From the NCBI GenBank assembly GCA_033063855.1, contig CP093831.1:1240001-1304000 (forward strand): a stretch of 64,000 nucleotides of DNA, written 5' to 3'. Made by a program: the position numbers and the translations under genes. Below, piece by piece: positions 40,101 through 48,166 of the stretch (its first letter is position 1; each line of letters opens with the position of its first letter). Under the pieces are notes generated by a model that saw only the letters and a list, made by a program, of their open reading frames with translations, made no database searches and had not been told where the DNA came from. Source of the stretch: Smittia aterrima (Eukaryota; Arthropoda; Insecta; Diptera; Chironomidae).

Positions 40101-41297
40101 AAATGATCGCAAATGCGTCCTGGAGTTGATATGAGAATTGTTATTCCATTACGAAGTCGAGACTTTTCAGCTTTTCTCTTTTCACCGCCGCTCAAATATC
40201 CTGGCACTATCCACTGGAAAGGTTTCGTCAGTTTCACAAAAAGCTCATACGTCTGAACGGCCAATTCTCTTGTTGGAACGATGACAAGAGCATGAATTCC
40301 TTGTGATCTCGTTAATCTTGGTTGAATGTTGTGCAGCTTTTCGACAATTGGAAGAGCGTAGCTAAGAGTTTTTCCGGATCCTAAAAGAAGAATTTAGTTT
40401 TAATTTTTTTTTAAATTGATGAAATAGAGAACTCACCAGTTGGACTTCTTATGAGCAAATCTTTTCCTTCCAGCGCTGCTGGAATTGATTTCTGCTGAAC
40501 GTGAGTTAACTTATGAAAATTCAACACTTCCTTCATGTTTTTGATGGAATGAGGATGAATCTTTAAAGAGTCGACGGAGTCAGCTGTAAAGACATTTGTG
40601 TTACCGCTGCCAGTGCTGCTTGAGTTATCAGTTTTGACCTTCTTGTTGCTCGTCTCTGCGTGAGGCTTCTTGTTCGATCCTTCTGACTCCTTCTGATCTT
40701 TCGTTTCAGCTTTTTGTGGCTTTGCAACAACTTCGCTTTTGGGATTCTTCGCCTGATCATTAGGATATGGATTTGAAACCTTTGAGAACTTATTTTTCGG
40801 TTTCTTCTGAGGTTTCTCAAATTTCTTGACTGGCTGATTTGCATAATCCACTTCAGGTTTCTTATCGTTCTTCTTGAATTTGCGAGAATTTGAAGGCTCG
40901 TCCATGAAGTCAACAGTTGGAAGTTGCTTTGGAATTTTAACATCAAGCTTTGTGTCTCTCTTAAGAATCTCGTCAAGAATCACTGATGGCTCTGAAGTAA
41001 TTTTCTTTTCTTTCTTTGGAGTTTCCTTCAACTCCACTTCTTGTGGCGCAATCTTGAATTCTGTCGGCTTAGTCTCTTCTGTTGGCTTTTTAATTCTCTT
41101 CCTTGCAAGCACTGTCGCCTTTGCCGGTTCTTTATCAGTAAACTCAAATGAAAATCCAGATCCAGCATAATGCGATTTGTTTTTACTTTCCTAAAAAAAT
41201 AAATTTAATAAATTTCATTCATTTGAAGCATGAATCGTTGTTCTCTTACCTTGTATGGATTGTCATCACCAGTTGTAATATTTAGCATCAGTTCCAT
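37193..41297 (-). CDS. DDX31: DEAD-box ATP-dependent RNA helicase, DDX31/Dbp7 type
   Basis: Nucleolar RNA helicase of large-subunit ribosome assembly, by family. Six exons on the minus strand: 41250-41297, 40437-41190, 39492-40380, 39159-39434, 38951-39102 and 37193-37536. All junctions fit and the total is 2463 nt, 820 residues. Residues 1-200 are Lys/Glu-rich and probably disordered. Helicase motifs: HVQQKSIPAAL (Q-motif region), SPTGSGKT (I, created by the exon 2/3 junction), VPTRELA (Ia), STPGR (Ib), LDEADRLLELGYE (II), LLSATLSSKVKKLAG (III), CTDVAARGLDVPQLD (V), HRIGRTARAG (VI). The last exon encodes the family C-terminal extension, FTSWICYYKTFSKELRHIF and MGHIANNFGLRDAPKS, across an intron of about 1.4 kb, the longest in the gene. 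An acidic insert (EDPEESEEEDESN) lies between the two helicase lobes. Pieces of its exon 2 are found again near 43.7 and 47.9 kb. Confidence 0.95.
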
Positions 41298-41600
41298 TGC
41301 TAATAACTAATCCCGAAGTATTTATTTTCTTAAAACTTGAAATGTTTACATTCGCAAAGAATCAATGCTTCACGAAACTCAACAAAATCTAACCTTAAAA
41401 TATTTTTTGTGGTCGACACAAGATGACGTCACATAAATTCAAATGTTTCTCACCACAAAACGTGCTTACAAATATTTTTCTGAAATCATTGAATTCCCAT
41501 CCAAAAGACTAAAATATTTTGCTGCAAATATATTTACTTAGAACTTTTAAGCTCAACAATAACTTTCAGATTCTTAAAAATCAACAACATCAGCAAAGAA

Positions 41601-43379
41601 TTAAGCGGGTACGCGACTTGAAAAAGGACTTGCACGAGGACTTGAAGGAGGACTTGCACGAGGACTTGACGGAGGACTTGCGCGAGGACAATTTCTGCAA
41701 ACATTTCTGTATAGGGACAGCTGTCTGAACAACAGATGAAGAATTTCATAAAGTTCACTCTCCACTTCGCAAAGAAGGCATCGAATGGCATTGCTAAGGT
41801 TTCTAAGAAGTTCGTTGATAAGACTTATTATTTGTTGGGTGACGTTTGAAAGTTCGCGGATGATTGCATTGAGTTCGTTAACAATTCTTTGAAGATCCGC
41901 ATTCAAGGAACCAGCATTGATTCCTCTGATTATTTCCCGGATTCGACGAATGATATTAAAGATAACCTGAAGAATTGCGCGAATTCGAGCATTCAAGTCA
42001 ACAAGAAGTCTTTGAACCAATCCTCTAATATTTTCAAGCAGTCGGCGCAATAATTCAATAATTCTTCGTAGCAGGTTCGCGACGCTACTATTTCCGCTGC
42101 CTTGCAAATGTCTTAGAATATTTGCGAGTAGTGCTCTGACTCTTGCAATAAATGAACGCAAATTGTTAAGAATTTCGCGTATCAAATTTCGAAGGAACGA
42201 AAGCACTCTGTCAAGAAGTTGTTGGACACTAATAAAGATTACCCTGAAGAGTCTTCTGATAGTTGCAGCAATGTTGCCTTGGACTCCATTCAGAAGTCGA
42301 TTGATTTCAGCTTCAAGTGCACTTAGCTCTGCTCGAAGCTCTGCAACTGCACTAGCTACAGCGTCAATAATGCTGTTGAGTAAGACCTCGACTTGGGAAA
42401 CAATCTGACCCAATAACTGATTAATTTCTGCGACGAGCTGATCGATAACTTGAGCTGAACCAGAGCCACCAACACTTGCCGAAGCACTAGATTGGCTTGA
42501 ACCTGAAGCAGAAGCACCAACGCTTGCCGAAGCACTAGATTGGCTTGAACCTGAAGCAGAAGCACCAACGCTCGCAGAAGCACTAGATTGCCTTGAACCT
42601 GACGCAGATGCACCAACGCTAGCCGAGGCGCCAACACTACCAGATTGGCTTGCTCCAGCACTTGCTGATTGGCTTGCTCCAACACTTGCAGATTGGCTTG
42701 CTCCAGCACTTGCAGATTGGCTTGCTCCAACACTTGCAGATTGGCTTGCTCCAACACTTGCAGATTGGCTTGCTCCAACACTTGCAGATTGGCTTGCTCC
42801 AACACTTGCAGATTGGCTTGCTCCAACACTTGCAGATTGGCTTGCTCCAACACTTGCAGATTGGCTTGCTCCAACACTTGCAGATTGGCTTGCTCCAACA
42901 CTTGCAGATTGGCTTGCTCCAGCACTTGCAGATTGGCTTGCTCCAACACTTGCAGATTGGCTTGCTCCAACACTTGCAGATTGGCTTGCTCCAACACTTG
43001 CAGATTGGCTTGCTCCAACACTTGCAGATTGGCTTGCTCCAACACTTGCAGATTGGCTTGCTCCAGCACTTGCAGATTGGCTTGCTCCAGCACTTGCAGA
43101 TTGGCTTGCTCCAACACTTGCAGATTGGCTTGCTCCAAAGCTTGCAGATTGGCTTGCTCCAAAGCTTGCAGATTGGCTTGCTCCAGCACTTGCAGATTGG
43201 CTTGCTCCTGCACTTGCAGATTGGCTTGCTCCAAAGCTTGCAGATTGGCTTGCTCCAACGCTTGCAGATTGGCTTGCTCCAAAGCTTGCAGATGCGGAGA
43301 TTGAACTGATCACAACTTGAGGATCAGCTTGAGCTGATATGACAGCAATTATCAATAAAAACAATGTTAATACTTTCAT
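41601..43379 (-). CDS. secreted Ser/Ala-rich repeat protein 1, candidate silk-like
   Basis: Family not recognised. 592 residues in a single exon. Signal peptide MKVLTLFLLIIAVISAQA, then mature DPQ. Residues about 30-245 are about 27 near-perfect octapeptides of the type GASQSAS followed by V, F or A, encoded by a 24-nt repeat. Then come longer SASASVGASASGSSQS units. From about residue 295 a domain of about 280 residues begins VIDQLVAEINQLLGQIV; it is rich in Leu, Ile, Arg and Asn in amphipathic-helix spacing and ends with CLLC and CRNCP. The tail repeats PRASPPSS. The C-terminal domain is shared with the genes at 45995, 48167 and 50903, whereas the repeats differ. A TATA box lies 52 nt upstream of the ATG. 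Silk, glue or salivary secretion is inferred from secretion, repeats and cysteines; a mucin-like or lipid-binding role is also possible. Confidence 0.85.
   Translation of the reverse strand: MKVLTLFLLIIAVISAQADPQVVISSISASASFGASQSASVGASQSASFGASQSASAGASQSASAGASQSASFGASQSASFGASQSASVGASQSASAGASQSASAGASQSASVGASQSASVGASQSASVGASQSASVGASQSASVGASQSASAGASQSASVGASQSASVGASQSASVGASQSASVGASQSASVGASQSASVGASQSASVGASQSASVGASQSASAGASQSASVGASQSASAGASQSGSVGASASVGASASGSRQSSASASVGASASGSSQSSASASVGASASGSSQSSASASVGGSGSAQVIDQLVAEINQLLGQIVSQVEVLLNSIIDAVASAVAELRAELSALEAEINRLLNGVQGNIAATIRRLFRVIFISVQQLLDRVLSFLRNLIREILNNLRSFIARVRALLANILRHLQGSGNSSVANLLRRIIELLRRLLENIRGLVQRLLVDLNARIRAILQVIFNIIRRIREIIRGINAGSLNADLQRIVNELNAIIRELSNVTQQIISLINELLRNLSNAIRCLLCEVESELYEILHLLFRQLSLYRNVCRNCPRASPPSSPRASPPSSPRASPFSSRVPA
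42640..43290 (-). repeat. 24-nt coding tandem repeat
   Basis: About 27 copies of a 24-nt unit (plus strand CTTGCTCCAACACTTGCAGA and four more bases) coding the octapeptide GASQSAS plus V, F or A. Copies at the N-terminal end vary most (AAAGCTTGC, CCTGCACTTGC); central copies are nearly identical, as expected from unequal exchange or slippage. Confidence 0.95.
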
Positions 43380-43430
43380 TTTTTCATTGGACGAAAACGA
43401 AACTGATGATTTCGATAACGTTTCGCTTAG

Positions 43431-43650
43431 TTTTTATAGCAAAGCTTAAAGACTGCTCCTTCATTAACTTGAAGCTGCGCAACACGCTTAGATCTTGATT
43501 GGAAAAATATTTACTACATACATTCAACTCGATAACAGTTTGTTTTCAATCAAGTGTATTCTGTTTTTTTATACGCGCTACAAAGCTGTTGCAATTAATG
43601 ATCAAAGTACGAAACTCTAATGAACAACAAGTTAGCACTTGTGTAAAGAA
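43431..43650 (-). promoter_or_regulatory. shared promoter module of repeat protein 1
   Basis: TATAAAAA at 43431-43438, preceded (minus strand) by TCTTTAAGCTTTGC, GCGTGTTGCGCAGCTTCAAG and, further up, CTTGTTGTTCATTAGAGTTT near 43600-43640. The same series, in the same order, stands upstream of the other four genes of the cluster. Confidence 0.75.
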
Positions 43651-43732
43651 TCTTTAATAAAAGGTTTTGATAATTGTCACCGTTTTCACAACAAGCTTAA
43701 GAAGCTAGTCCCTTTGTGTATTTTGTAACAAA

Positions 43733-43890
43733 TTCGGCTTTAGGATTTTTGGCCTGATCATTAGATTGATCATGGCAGACCTTTGAGAACTTATTCTTCC
43801 GCCTTTTCTGAGATTTTTTTATATTTCTTTTATTTTTTTCAAATTTTTCACCACAAATCGTGACTGCAACTTATTTTGAAATATTCTTCT
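43733..43890 (-). pseudogene. fragment of DDX31 exon 2 and 5' flank
   Basis: 43733-43814 aligns with 40730-40812 inside DDX31 exon 2, sharing GCCTGATCATTAG and CCTTTGAGAACTTATT, at roughly three quarters identity by eye. The following DNA (TTTTTCACCACAAATCGTG) then resembles the DDX31 5' flank at 41447 (TTTCTCACCACAAAACGTG), with an internal deletion. It is a decayed partial copy, not translated. Confidence 0.75.
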
Positions 43891-44031
43891 GAAATCATAT
43901 CTGGTAAGTAGTTCGACTCGTTTGTAAAAAGATTAAAATTGCATTGAACGAAAAACTTTATTAATGAATTTTTCACTTAAATTAAGAGTGGTCCCATTTC
44001 TTCATCGTCCTTGAGTTTGCAATTTGACTTC

Positions 44032-44283
44032 TTAGCAGCTGCCGTTATGTCTAAACTCGTATTCTATAAAAGATAAAAGCGCGATGAAATAAAATTTAAA
44101 TATTTGTGGATGCGTAAACTTACGTCCTCCTCGTCTGTTCTCTTCATACATCGCGCAAATTGATATGAAGTTTTGAGGATTTCCACTTCTCCTGTCATTG
44201 GCGCAAATTGGGCCGCCGCATTGAGCGTCAGTAAAGTCCAAGATGCAAGCAATGAACAAAGCGATGAAATAAAAGATTTTCAT
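44032..44283 (-). CDS. small secreted Kazal-like cysteine peptide
   Basis: Two exons, 44124-44283 and 44032-44063, with a 60-bp GT-AG intron in phase 1; 63 residues. Signal peptide MKIFYFIALFIACILDFTDA, then a mature peptide of about 43 residues. Pattern: CGGPICANDRRSG, then NFISICAMYEEN, then YEFRHNGSC, that is four cysteines in the order C-x4-C ... C ... GSC. This matches the short insect Kazal-type pattern (PxCAxD, then FxSxCxM, then GSC), which in other proteins inhibits serine proteases. It lacks two of the six classical Kazal cysteines. It shares its upstream module with the large repeat proteins on either side, so joint expression in one secretory tissue is likely. The GTG-initiated upstream extension was rejected in favour of the ATG at 44283, where the signal peptide begins. 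Confidence 0.75.
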   Translation of the reverse strand: MKIFYFIALFIACILDFTDAQCGGPICANDRRSGNPQNFISICAMYEENRRGGRKFTHPQIFKFYFIALLSFIEYEFRHNGSC

Positions 44284-44366
44284 GATTCTCAGAAACTTTT
44301 GCTTTTGATATTTCACTTTTGAATTAACTTTTTACAACTGAAGAATTGGCAAATAGATCCTAGACT

Positions 44367-44525
44367 TTTATAGGAAAATAAAGTCCTTAAAGACAACACC
44401 TTCATTAACTTTAAAGCTGTGCAACACGCTTAGATCTTGATTGGAAAAATATTTACTACAAAATCTTCGTCTCGATAATAAATTACAATTAATGATCGAA
44501 GTACGAAACTCTAATGAACAACAAG
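44367..44525 (-). promoter_or_regulatory. shared promoter module of the Kazal-like peptide gene
   Basis: TATAAAAG at 44366-44373, then upstream on the minus strand GTTGCACAGCTTTAAAGTTA, AATCAAGATCTAAGCGTG and TTGTTCATTAGAGTTTCGTA. These match the modules of the repeat-protein genes almost base for base, although the coding regions are unrelated. Confidence 0.75.
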
Positions 44526-44639
44526 TTTTAGTTTCGTCGGTCTGCTTTTGTTGTTTTGATAAATGTAATAATAACCGTTTTCATTACAAAAGCTCTCGTT
44601 TCAATCTTTTAGTCACAGTCTGTGATTCTGCAGCTTAAT

Positions 44640-44725
44640 ATTTCATTACCTTTTCTTCTGATTCTATTATAGGAGATCAATAAAGTATGACCCTTGTTCT
44701 GAAGATTCAATCAATACACATTTTA
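44640..44725 (-). pseudogene. decayed 3' end of a MOV10-like gene copy
   Basis: CTTCTGATTCTATTATAGGAG followed by TCAATAAAGTATGACCCTTG and TTCTGA resembles the 3' end of the complete helicase gene (TTCTATGAACGAAGGTCATC, AAGTATGTTCCGTGTTCTGA at 54541-54580) and its better-kept copy at 50185. Short and eroded; assigned because it occupies the same place relative to the neighbouring repeat-protein gene. Confidence 0.5.
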
Positions 44726-44752
44726 TTGGCGATTCGATACTCTCAGGGATTA

Positions 44753-44814
44753 AGCACGAAAGCTATCGCTAGAATCTATCGTCAAAGCGATAACTTAGCG
44801 ATAACTTTCGTGCT
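44753..44814. repeat. imperfect inverted repeat (18-nt arms)
   Basis: Arm AGCACGAAAGCTATCGCT at 44753-44770 pairs with AGCGATAACTTTCGTGCT at 44797-44814, 17 of 18 positions, across a 26-nt loop. Words of the form GCGATA recur in and after the loop. The segment is bracketed by CGATTCGATA at about 44730 and 44848, possibly target-site or ancestral repeats. It may be a foldback element or MITE remnant. Confidence 0.55.
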
Positions 44815-44989
44815 GGCGATAGATTTGTGCTTATTTCGCAGGGGTCGATTCGATAAGAATTAAATATCGAAAGGGAGAAATATTGGTCGCACTAATTATC
44901 TGACGAAGTTTTGCGGATCATAAGTTATCATATTTCGATAAGAAATAATATCAGTGAACTTTACCAAAACAAAATTGATAACTAGAGAG

Positions 44990-45092
44990 CACGGTGGATG
45001 TCTCCGGCCTTCGGCCTAAGACACAACCACGCAACCCGCGACGGTCGCTACGCGACCTATACGCCGGTTAAACTCCGGCCCATTTTTTTACA
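44990..45092 (+). repeat. GC-rich hairpin element with box B-like signal
   Basis: A GC-rich island of about 100 bp in AT-rich DNA. It contains perfect small hairpins: GGCC-TTC-GGCC, GGTCGC-TAC-GCGACC and GCCGG-TTAAACT-CCGGC. The last holds GGTTAAACTCC, 9 of 11 positions of the Pol III box B consensus. A run of seven T follows. It could be a tRNA-derived SINE head. No box A is convincing. Confidence 0.45.
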
Positions 45093-45130
45093 GTTTAACC
45101 AACTTATTTTTGGGTTTCAAAATTATCCGG

Positions 45131-45309
45131 ATAATGGACAAAATACTGGATAAATATCCAATTATCCAATTTTTATTTTGTCCGGAAAATGGACAAAAAT
45201 ACTGGATAAATATCCAATTATCCAATTTTTATTTTGTCCGGAAAATAAACAAAAATACTGGATAAATATCCAATTATCCAATTTTTATTTTGTCCGGATA
45301 ATGGCCAAG
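45131..45309. repeat. 56-bp tandem repeat, three copies
   Basis: Units at 45131-45185, 45186-45241 and 45242-45297, plus a partial fourth. Each contains ATACTGGATAAATATCCAAT and TTTATTTTGTCCGG. The left edge is the palindrome ATTATCCGGATAAT. Units 1 to 3 differ at only a few positions, so the array is recent. Confidence 0.9.
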
Positions 45310-45364
45310 TCTAGTTGTTACAAGTCAGCACACAAAAGACCAGCTCGCTAGCTCTCAATTCATT

Positions 45365-45486
45365 ATTATAACTATTTATAACTATGTATAACTATGTATA
45401 ACTATTTATAACTATGTATAACTATTTATAACTATGTATAACTATTTATAACTATGTATAACTATGTATAACTATTTATAACTATT
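45365..45486. repeat. 11-bp minisatellite
   Basis: About eleven tandem copies of TATAACTATTT or TATAACTATGT. The T/G variant position alternates irregularly along the array. Confidence 0.9.
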
Positions 45487-45631
45487 AGACCATGTGTATG
45501 GGAGGTACCAGAAGGGGAGGCGCTAGAGTGCTCATTTTCAATAGGGTTTCTCCGAGGAACAATACAAAGTTGCAAACCAAATTTGAGCGCGCTAGCTGCA
45601 TTGGTTCGAGAGTTATGGTGTTTACAGACAT

Positions 45632-45634
<3 letters not shown>

Positions 45635-45673
<39 letters not shown>
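45635..45673. repeat. (CA)n microsatellite
   Basis: About 19 uninterrupted CA dinucleotides. The reading frames through it are artefacts of the repeat. Confidence 0.95.
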
Positions 45674-45675
<2 letters not shown>

Positions 45676-45787
45676 ATCCGGACAGGTTTTTTTTTATTGG
45701 TTTTTCTGGCTTTAAACACCATGAAACGTCGAGAAAAGTGAAATATAATGGTGGTTATATTTTTTTATTTCTTGACCGAAAACAATA

Positions 45788-45832
45788 CTCCGGGCCCGAC
45801 AATTTTTTGAAAAAAAATTGTTTGGGCCGGAG
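45788..45832. repeat. foldback hairpin
   Basis: CTCCGGGCCCGACAATTTTTT is followed almost at once by AAAAATTGTTTGGGCCGGAG, its near reverse complement with one bulge and one or two mismatches. Probably a terminal or foldback part of the repetitive insertion that fills 44.7-45.8 kb. Confidence 0.6.
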
Positions 45833-45994
45833 TGATTTTCATTTATTTTTCACCAAAAATGTGATTGCATCCAACTTGAAATCATTGAATTAAAACAACT
45901 AAAACATTTTGCTGCAAATATTTTTATTAAAACTTGTACAAGTTTTGATTTCAGCAGCTTCGTTAATAAAGGAATCTTCAGTATCAGTAAAAAA

Positions 45995-47143
45995 TTAAGC
46001 AGGTAAGGGAAGACTTGCACGAGGACTTGAAAAAGGACTTGCGCGAGGGCATCTTCTGCAAAAGACTGAATTATGTTGGGACAGAAGTCTGATCAACTGC
46101 AAAAGAATTTCAGAAATTTCACGCTCCAGATCGCAGAGAAGGCATCCAATGGCATCGCTAAGGTTTCCAAGAAGTTCATGAATAAGTTTAATTAGTTCTT
46201 GGATGACATTTGGAAGAGCGCGGATGATTGCATTTAGTTCGGCAATAATTCTTTGCAGATCCGCAAGCAAAGAGTCAGCATTGATATTTCTGATTATTTC
46301 CTGGATTCTGCGAATGATATTTAAGATAACCCGAAGAATTGCGCGGATTCGAGCATTCAAGTCAACAAGAAGTCTTTGAACCAATCTTCTAATATTTTCA
46401 AGCAGTCGGCGCAATAATTCAATAATTCTTCGTAGCAGGTTCGCGACGGCACTATTTCCGCTGCCTTGCAAATGTCTTAGAATAATTTGGAGTTGTGCTA
46501 AGAGTCCTGCAACAACTGCGCGCAAATGCAGAATAATTCCTCTTATCAAGCTACGAACAAGAGCAACCACTCTGTCAAGAAGTTGTTGGACACTACTAAA
46601 GATGAGCCTAAGGAGACCTCTGATAATTCCAGAGACGTTACCCAGGACTCCATTCAGCAGCAGATTGATCTGAGCTTCAAGTGCACTAAGAGACGCTCGT
46701 AGTTCTGCAACAGCTTCAACTACAGCGTCAATGATGCTGTTAAGTAAGACCTCGACTTGGGAAACAATTTGTTCCAATATTCGTTGAATTTCTGCAACGA
46801 GCTGATCAACAACTTGAGATGAACCAGAGCCACCAACACTTGCTTGTTGACTTCCTATTACACTTGATTGTCTTGATCCTGAAGCAGATGCACCAGCACT
46901 TCCTGAAACGCTAGCAGACTGACTTGCGTATTGACTTGAAAAAACGCTTCCTGATTGACTTGCGTATCGACTTGAATAAACGCTTCCTGATTGACTTGCA
47001 TAGACGCTACCAGAAACAGAGGCACCAACGGATGCTCCATGAGAAGCGCTTTGAGTGGCGGAGATTGAACTGATCACGAGTTGAGGATCAGCTTGAGCTG
47101 ATATGACAGCAACAGTCAATGCAAACAATGTAAACACTTTCAT
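45995..47143 (-). CDS. secreted Ser/Gly-rich repeat protein 2, candidate silk-like
   Basis: 382 residues, single exon, ATG at 47143 chosen because it begins the signal peptide MKVFTLFALTVAVISAQA followed by DPQ. It is the shortest of the four paralogues: the repeat region of about 100 residues holds only a few SGSVYASQ and SGSVFSSQYASQSAS units, then SGSAGASASGSRQSS. The C-terminal domain starts VVDQLVAEIQRILEQIV and runs about 280 residues in amphipathic-helix pattern (LLRRIIELLRRLLENI is identical to protein 1), ending with CLLC, CRRCP and a short PRASPFSS tail. Part of the domain is nearly identical at DNA level to that of protein 1 (46350-46470 against 41970-42090), suggesting recent gene conversion. 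A TATA box lies 71 nt upstream. Function inferred only. Confidence 0.85.
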   Translation of the reverse strand: MKVFTLFALTVAVISAQADPQLVISSISATQSASHGASVGASVSGSVYASQSGSVYSSRYASQSGSVFSSQYASQSASVSGSAGASASGSRQSSVIGSQQASVGGSGSSQVVDQLVAEIQRILEQIVSQVEVLLNSIIDAVVEAVAELRASLSALEAQINLLLNGVLGNVSGIIRGLLRLIFSSVQQLLDRVVALVRSLIRGIILHLRAVVAGLLAQLQIILRHLQGSGNSAVANLLRRIIELLRRLLENIRRLVQRLLVDLNARIRAILRVILNIIRRIQEIIRNINADSLLADLQRIIAELNAIIRALPNVIQELIKLIHELLGNLSDAIGCLLCDLEREISEILLQLIRLLSQHNSVFCRRCPRASPFSSPRASLPLPA

Positions 47144-47213
47144 TTTTAGTTCGACTTTTAAATTTCTCACTAGACGAGAGCGAAACTGATAATTTCGATA
47201 ATGCTTGACTTAG

Positions 47214-47430
47214 TTTTTATAGCAAAGTTTAAAGACTGCTCCTTCATTAACTTTAAAGCTGTGCAACACGCTTAGACCTTGATTGGAAAAATATTTACTA
47301 CAAAATCTTCATCTCGATAACAATTTGTTTTCAATCAAGTGTATTCTGTATTTCTATACGCGCCACAAAGCTGCTGCAATTAATGATCAAAGTACGAAAC
47401 TCTAATGAAAAACAAGTTGACACTTGTGCA
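47214..47430 (-). promoter_or_regulatory. shared promoter module of repeat protein 2
   Basis: TATAAAAA at 47214-47221, with the same upstream words as its neighbours: TTAATGAAGGAGCAGTCTTT, GTTGCACAGCTTTAAAGTTA, TTGTTTTTCATTAGAGTTTC. Confidence 0.75.
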
Positions 47431-47537
47431 AATATCAATTTATTTTCGTCGATCTATTTTCGCTGTTTTGAAGAATGTAATAACTGTTTTAATTACAATT
47501 AAAAGTTTTTTTTAAATAACCGCGTTCCAGACTGAGA

Positions 47538-47628
47538 TGGTCGAGTGGTAGAATTCATGTGACCCTGCTTTGCGTGATCCTGCTTTCAATGCAGTAGATC
47601 CGAAGTTTGAATTCAACTCTAGCCAAAG
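47538..47628 (+). repeat. degenerate tRNA-Ser-like element
   Basis: GAGATGGTCGAGTGGTAGAA resembles the 5' half of a class II tRNA (box A TGGTCGAGTGG). About 60 nt later GTTTGAATTCAAC resembles a T-arm. Stems do not close well, so a tRNA pseudogene or SINE is the better reading. It lies in the spacer between two repeat-protein genes. Confidence 0.5.
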
Positions 47629-47641
47629 GAATTTCATTTAT

Positions 47642-47790
47642 TCAAAGAGTTCTCTTTTGACCAGTTAAAGTAATGTGTTGCAAACTTGTTGCGAAACAAT
47701 AAGGAATATTTTCCAAGAGACCGTCTTTTGCGAAGATTTGCAAGCATTTTCGAGGGCGAAGAATGAGAAATCGAAGGAGAAATTTATTAT
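47642..47790 (-). pseudogene. decayed MOV10-like 3' exon fragment
   Basis: CAATAAGGAATATTTTCCAA and the next 40 bases align without gaps to CAATAAGGATTATTTTTCAA of the complete helicase near 54605, at roughly four fifths identity by eye. The corresponding protein piece (LLKNNPYW and GKADL in the intact gene) is still traceable as LLENIPYC and AKDGL. A degraded copy of the last exon. Confidence 0.7.
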
Positions 47791-47929
47791 TGATTGCGCG
47801 AATTCTCCGGCATAGTGCTGCGGAACATAAGTTATCATAGTTCGAAATAAAAAATATATTTTCTAGATACAATTTTTTTCTATTGCATCAATTTATTTCT
47901 CTAATTCAATAACGTTTCCATTTCAGATT

Positions 47930-48005
47930 CTTTATCAGTAACCTCAAAAGAAAATCTGGATTCATTATAATGTTATTTGTTTCTACTTTCCTTAAAAGTA
48001 AATTT
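47930..48005 (-). pseudogene. fragment of the start of DDX31 exon 2
   Basis: ATTCTTTATCAGTAACCTCA ... TTTGTTTCTACTTTCCTTAA aligns with 41132-41195 (GTTCTTTATCAGTAAACTCA ... TTTGTTTTTACTTTCCTAAA), which covers the 5' end of DDX31 exon 2 and its splice acceptor. It follows the MOV10 fragment at 47642 by about 140 bp. Confidence 0.7.
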
Positions 48006-48166
48006 CATATATTTTACGTGATTGCAACCAACTCGAATTCATTTAAACAAACAACTTAAATATTTTGACAGTAAATATTTTTATTACAACTTTTACAAGT
48101 TTTGAATTGTACAATGACATAAGAAATCAAATTCAACAACATCTGCGAAGAATTAAGCTGCTTGAT

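Noticed and set aside
42650..43309. Long frames of LQIGLLQH and CRLACSNT type over repeat protein 1
   Set aside because: Shadows of the 24-nt coding repeat; the minus-strand frame has the signal peptide and the shared domain.
45492..45893. 133-codon frame crossing the CA run
   Set aside because: Contains a poly(Thr-His) stretch from the microsatellite; repeat artefact.
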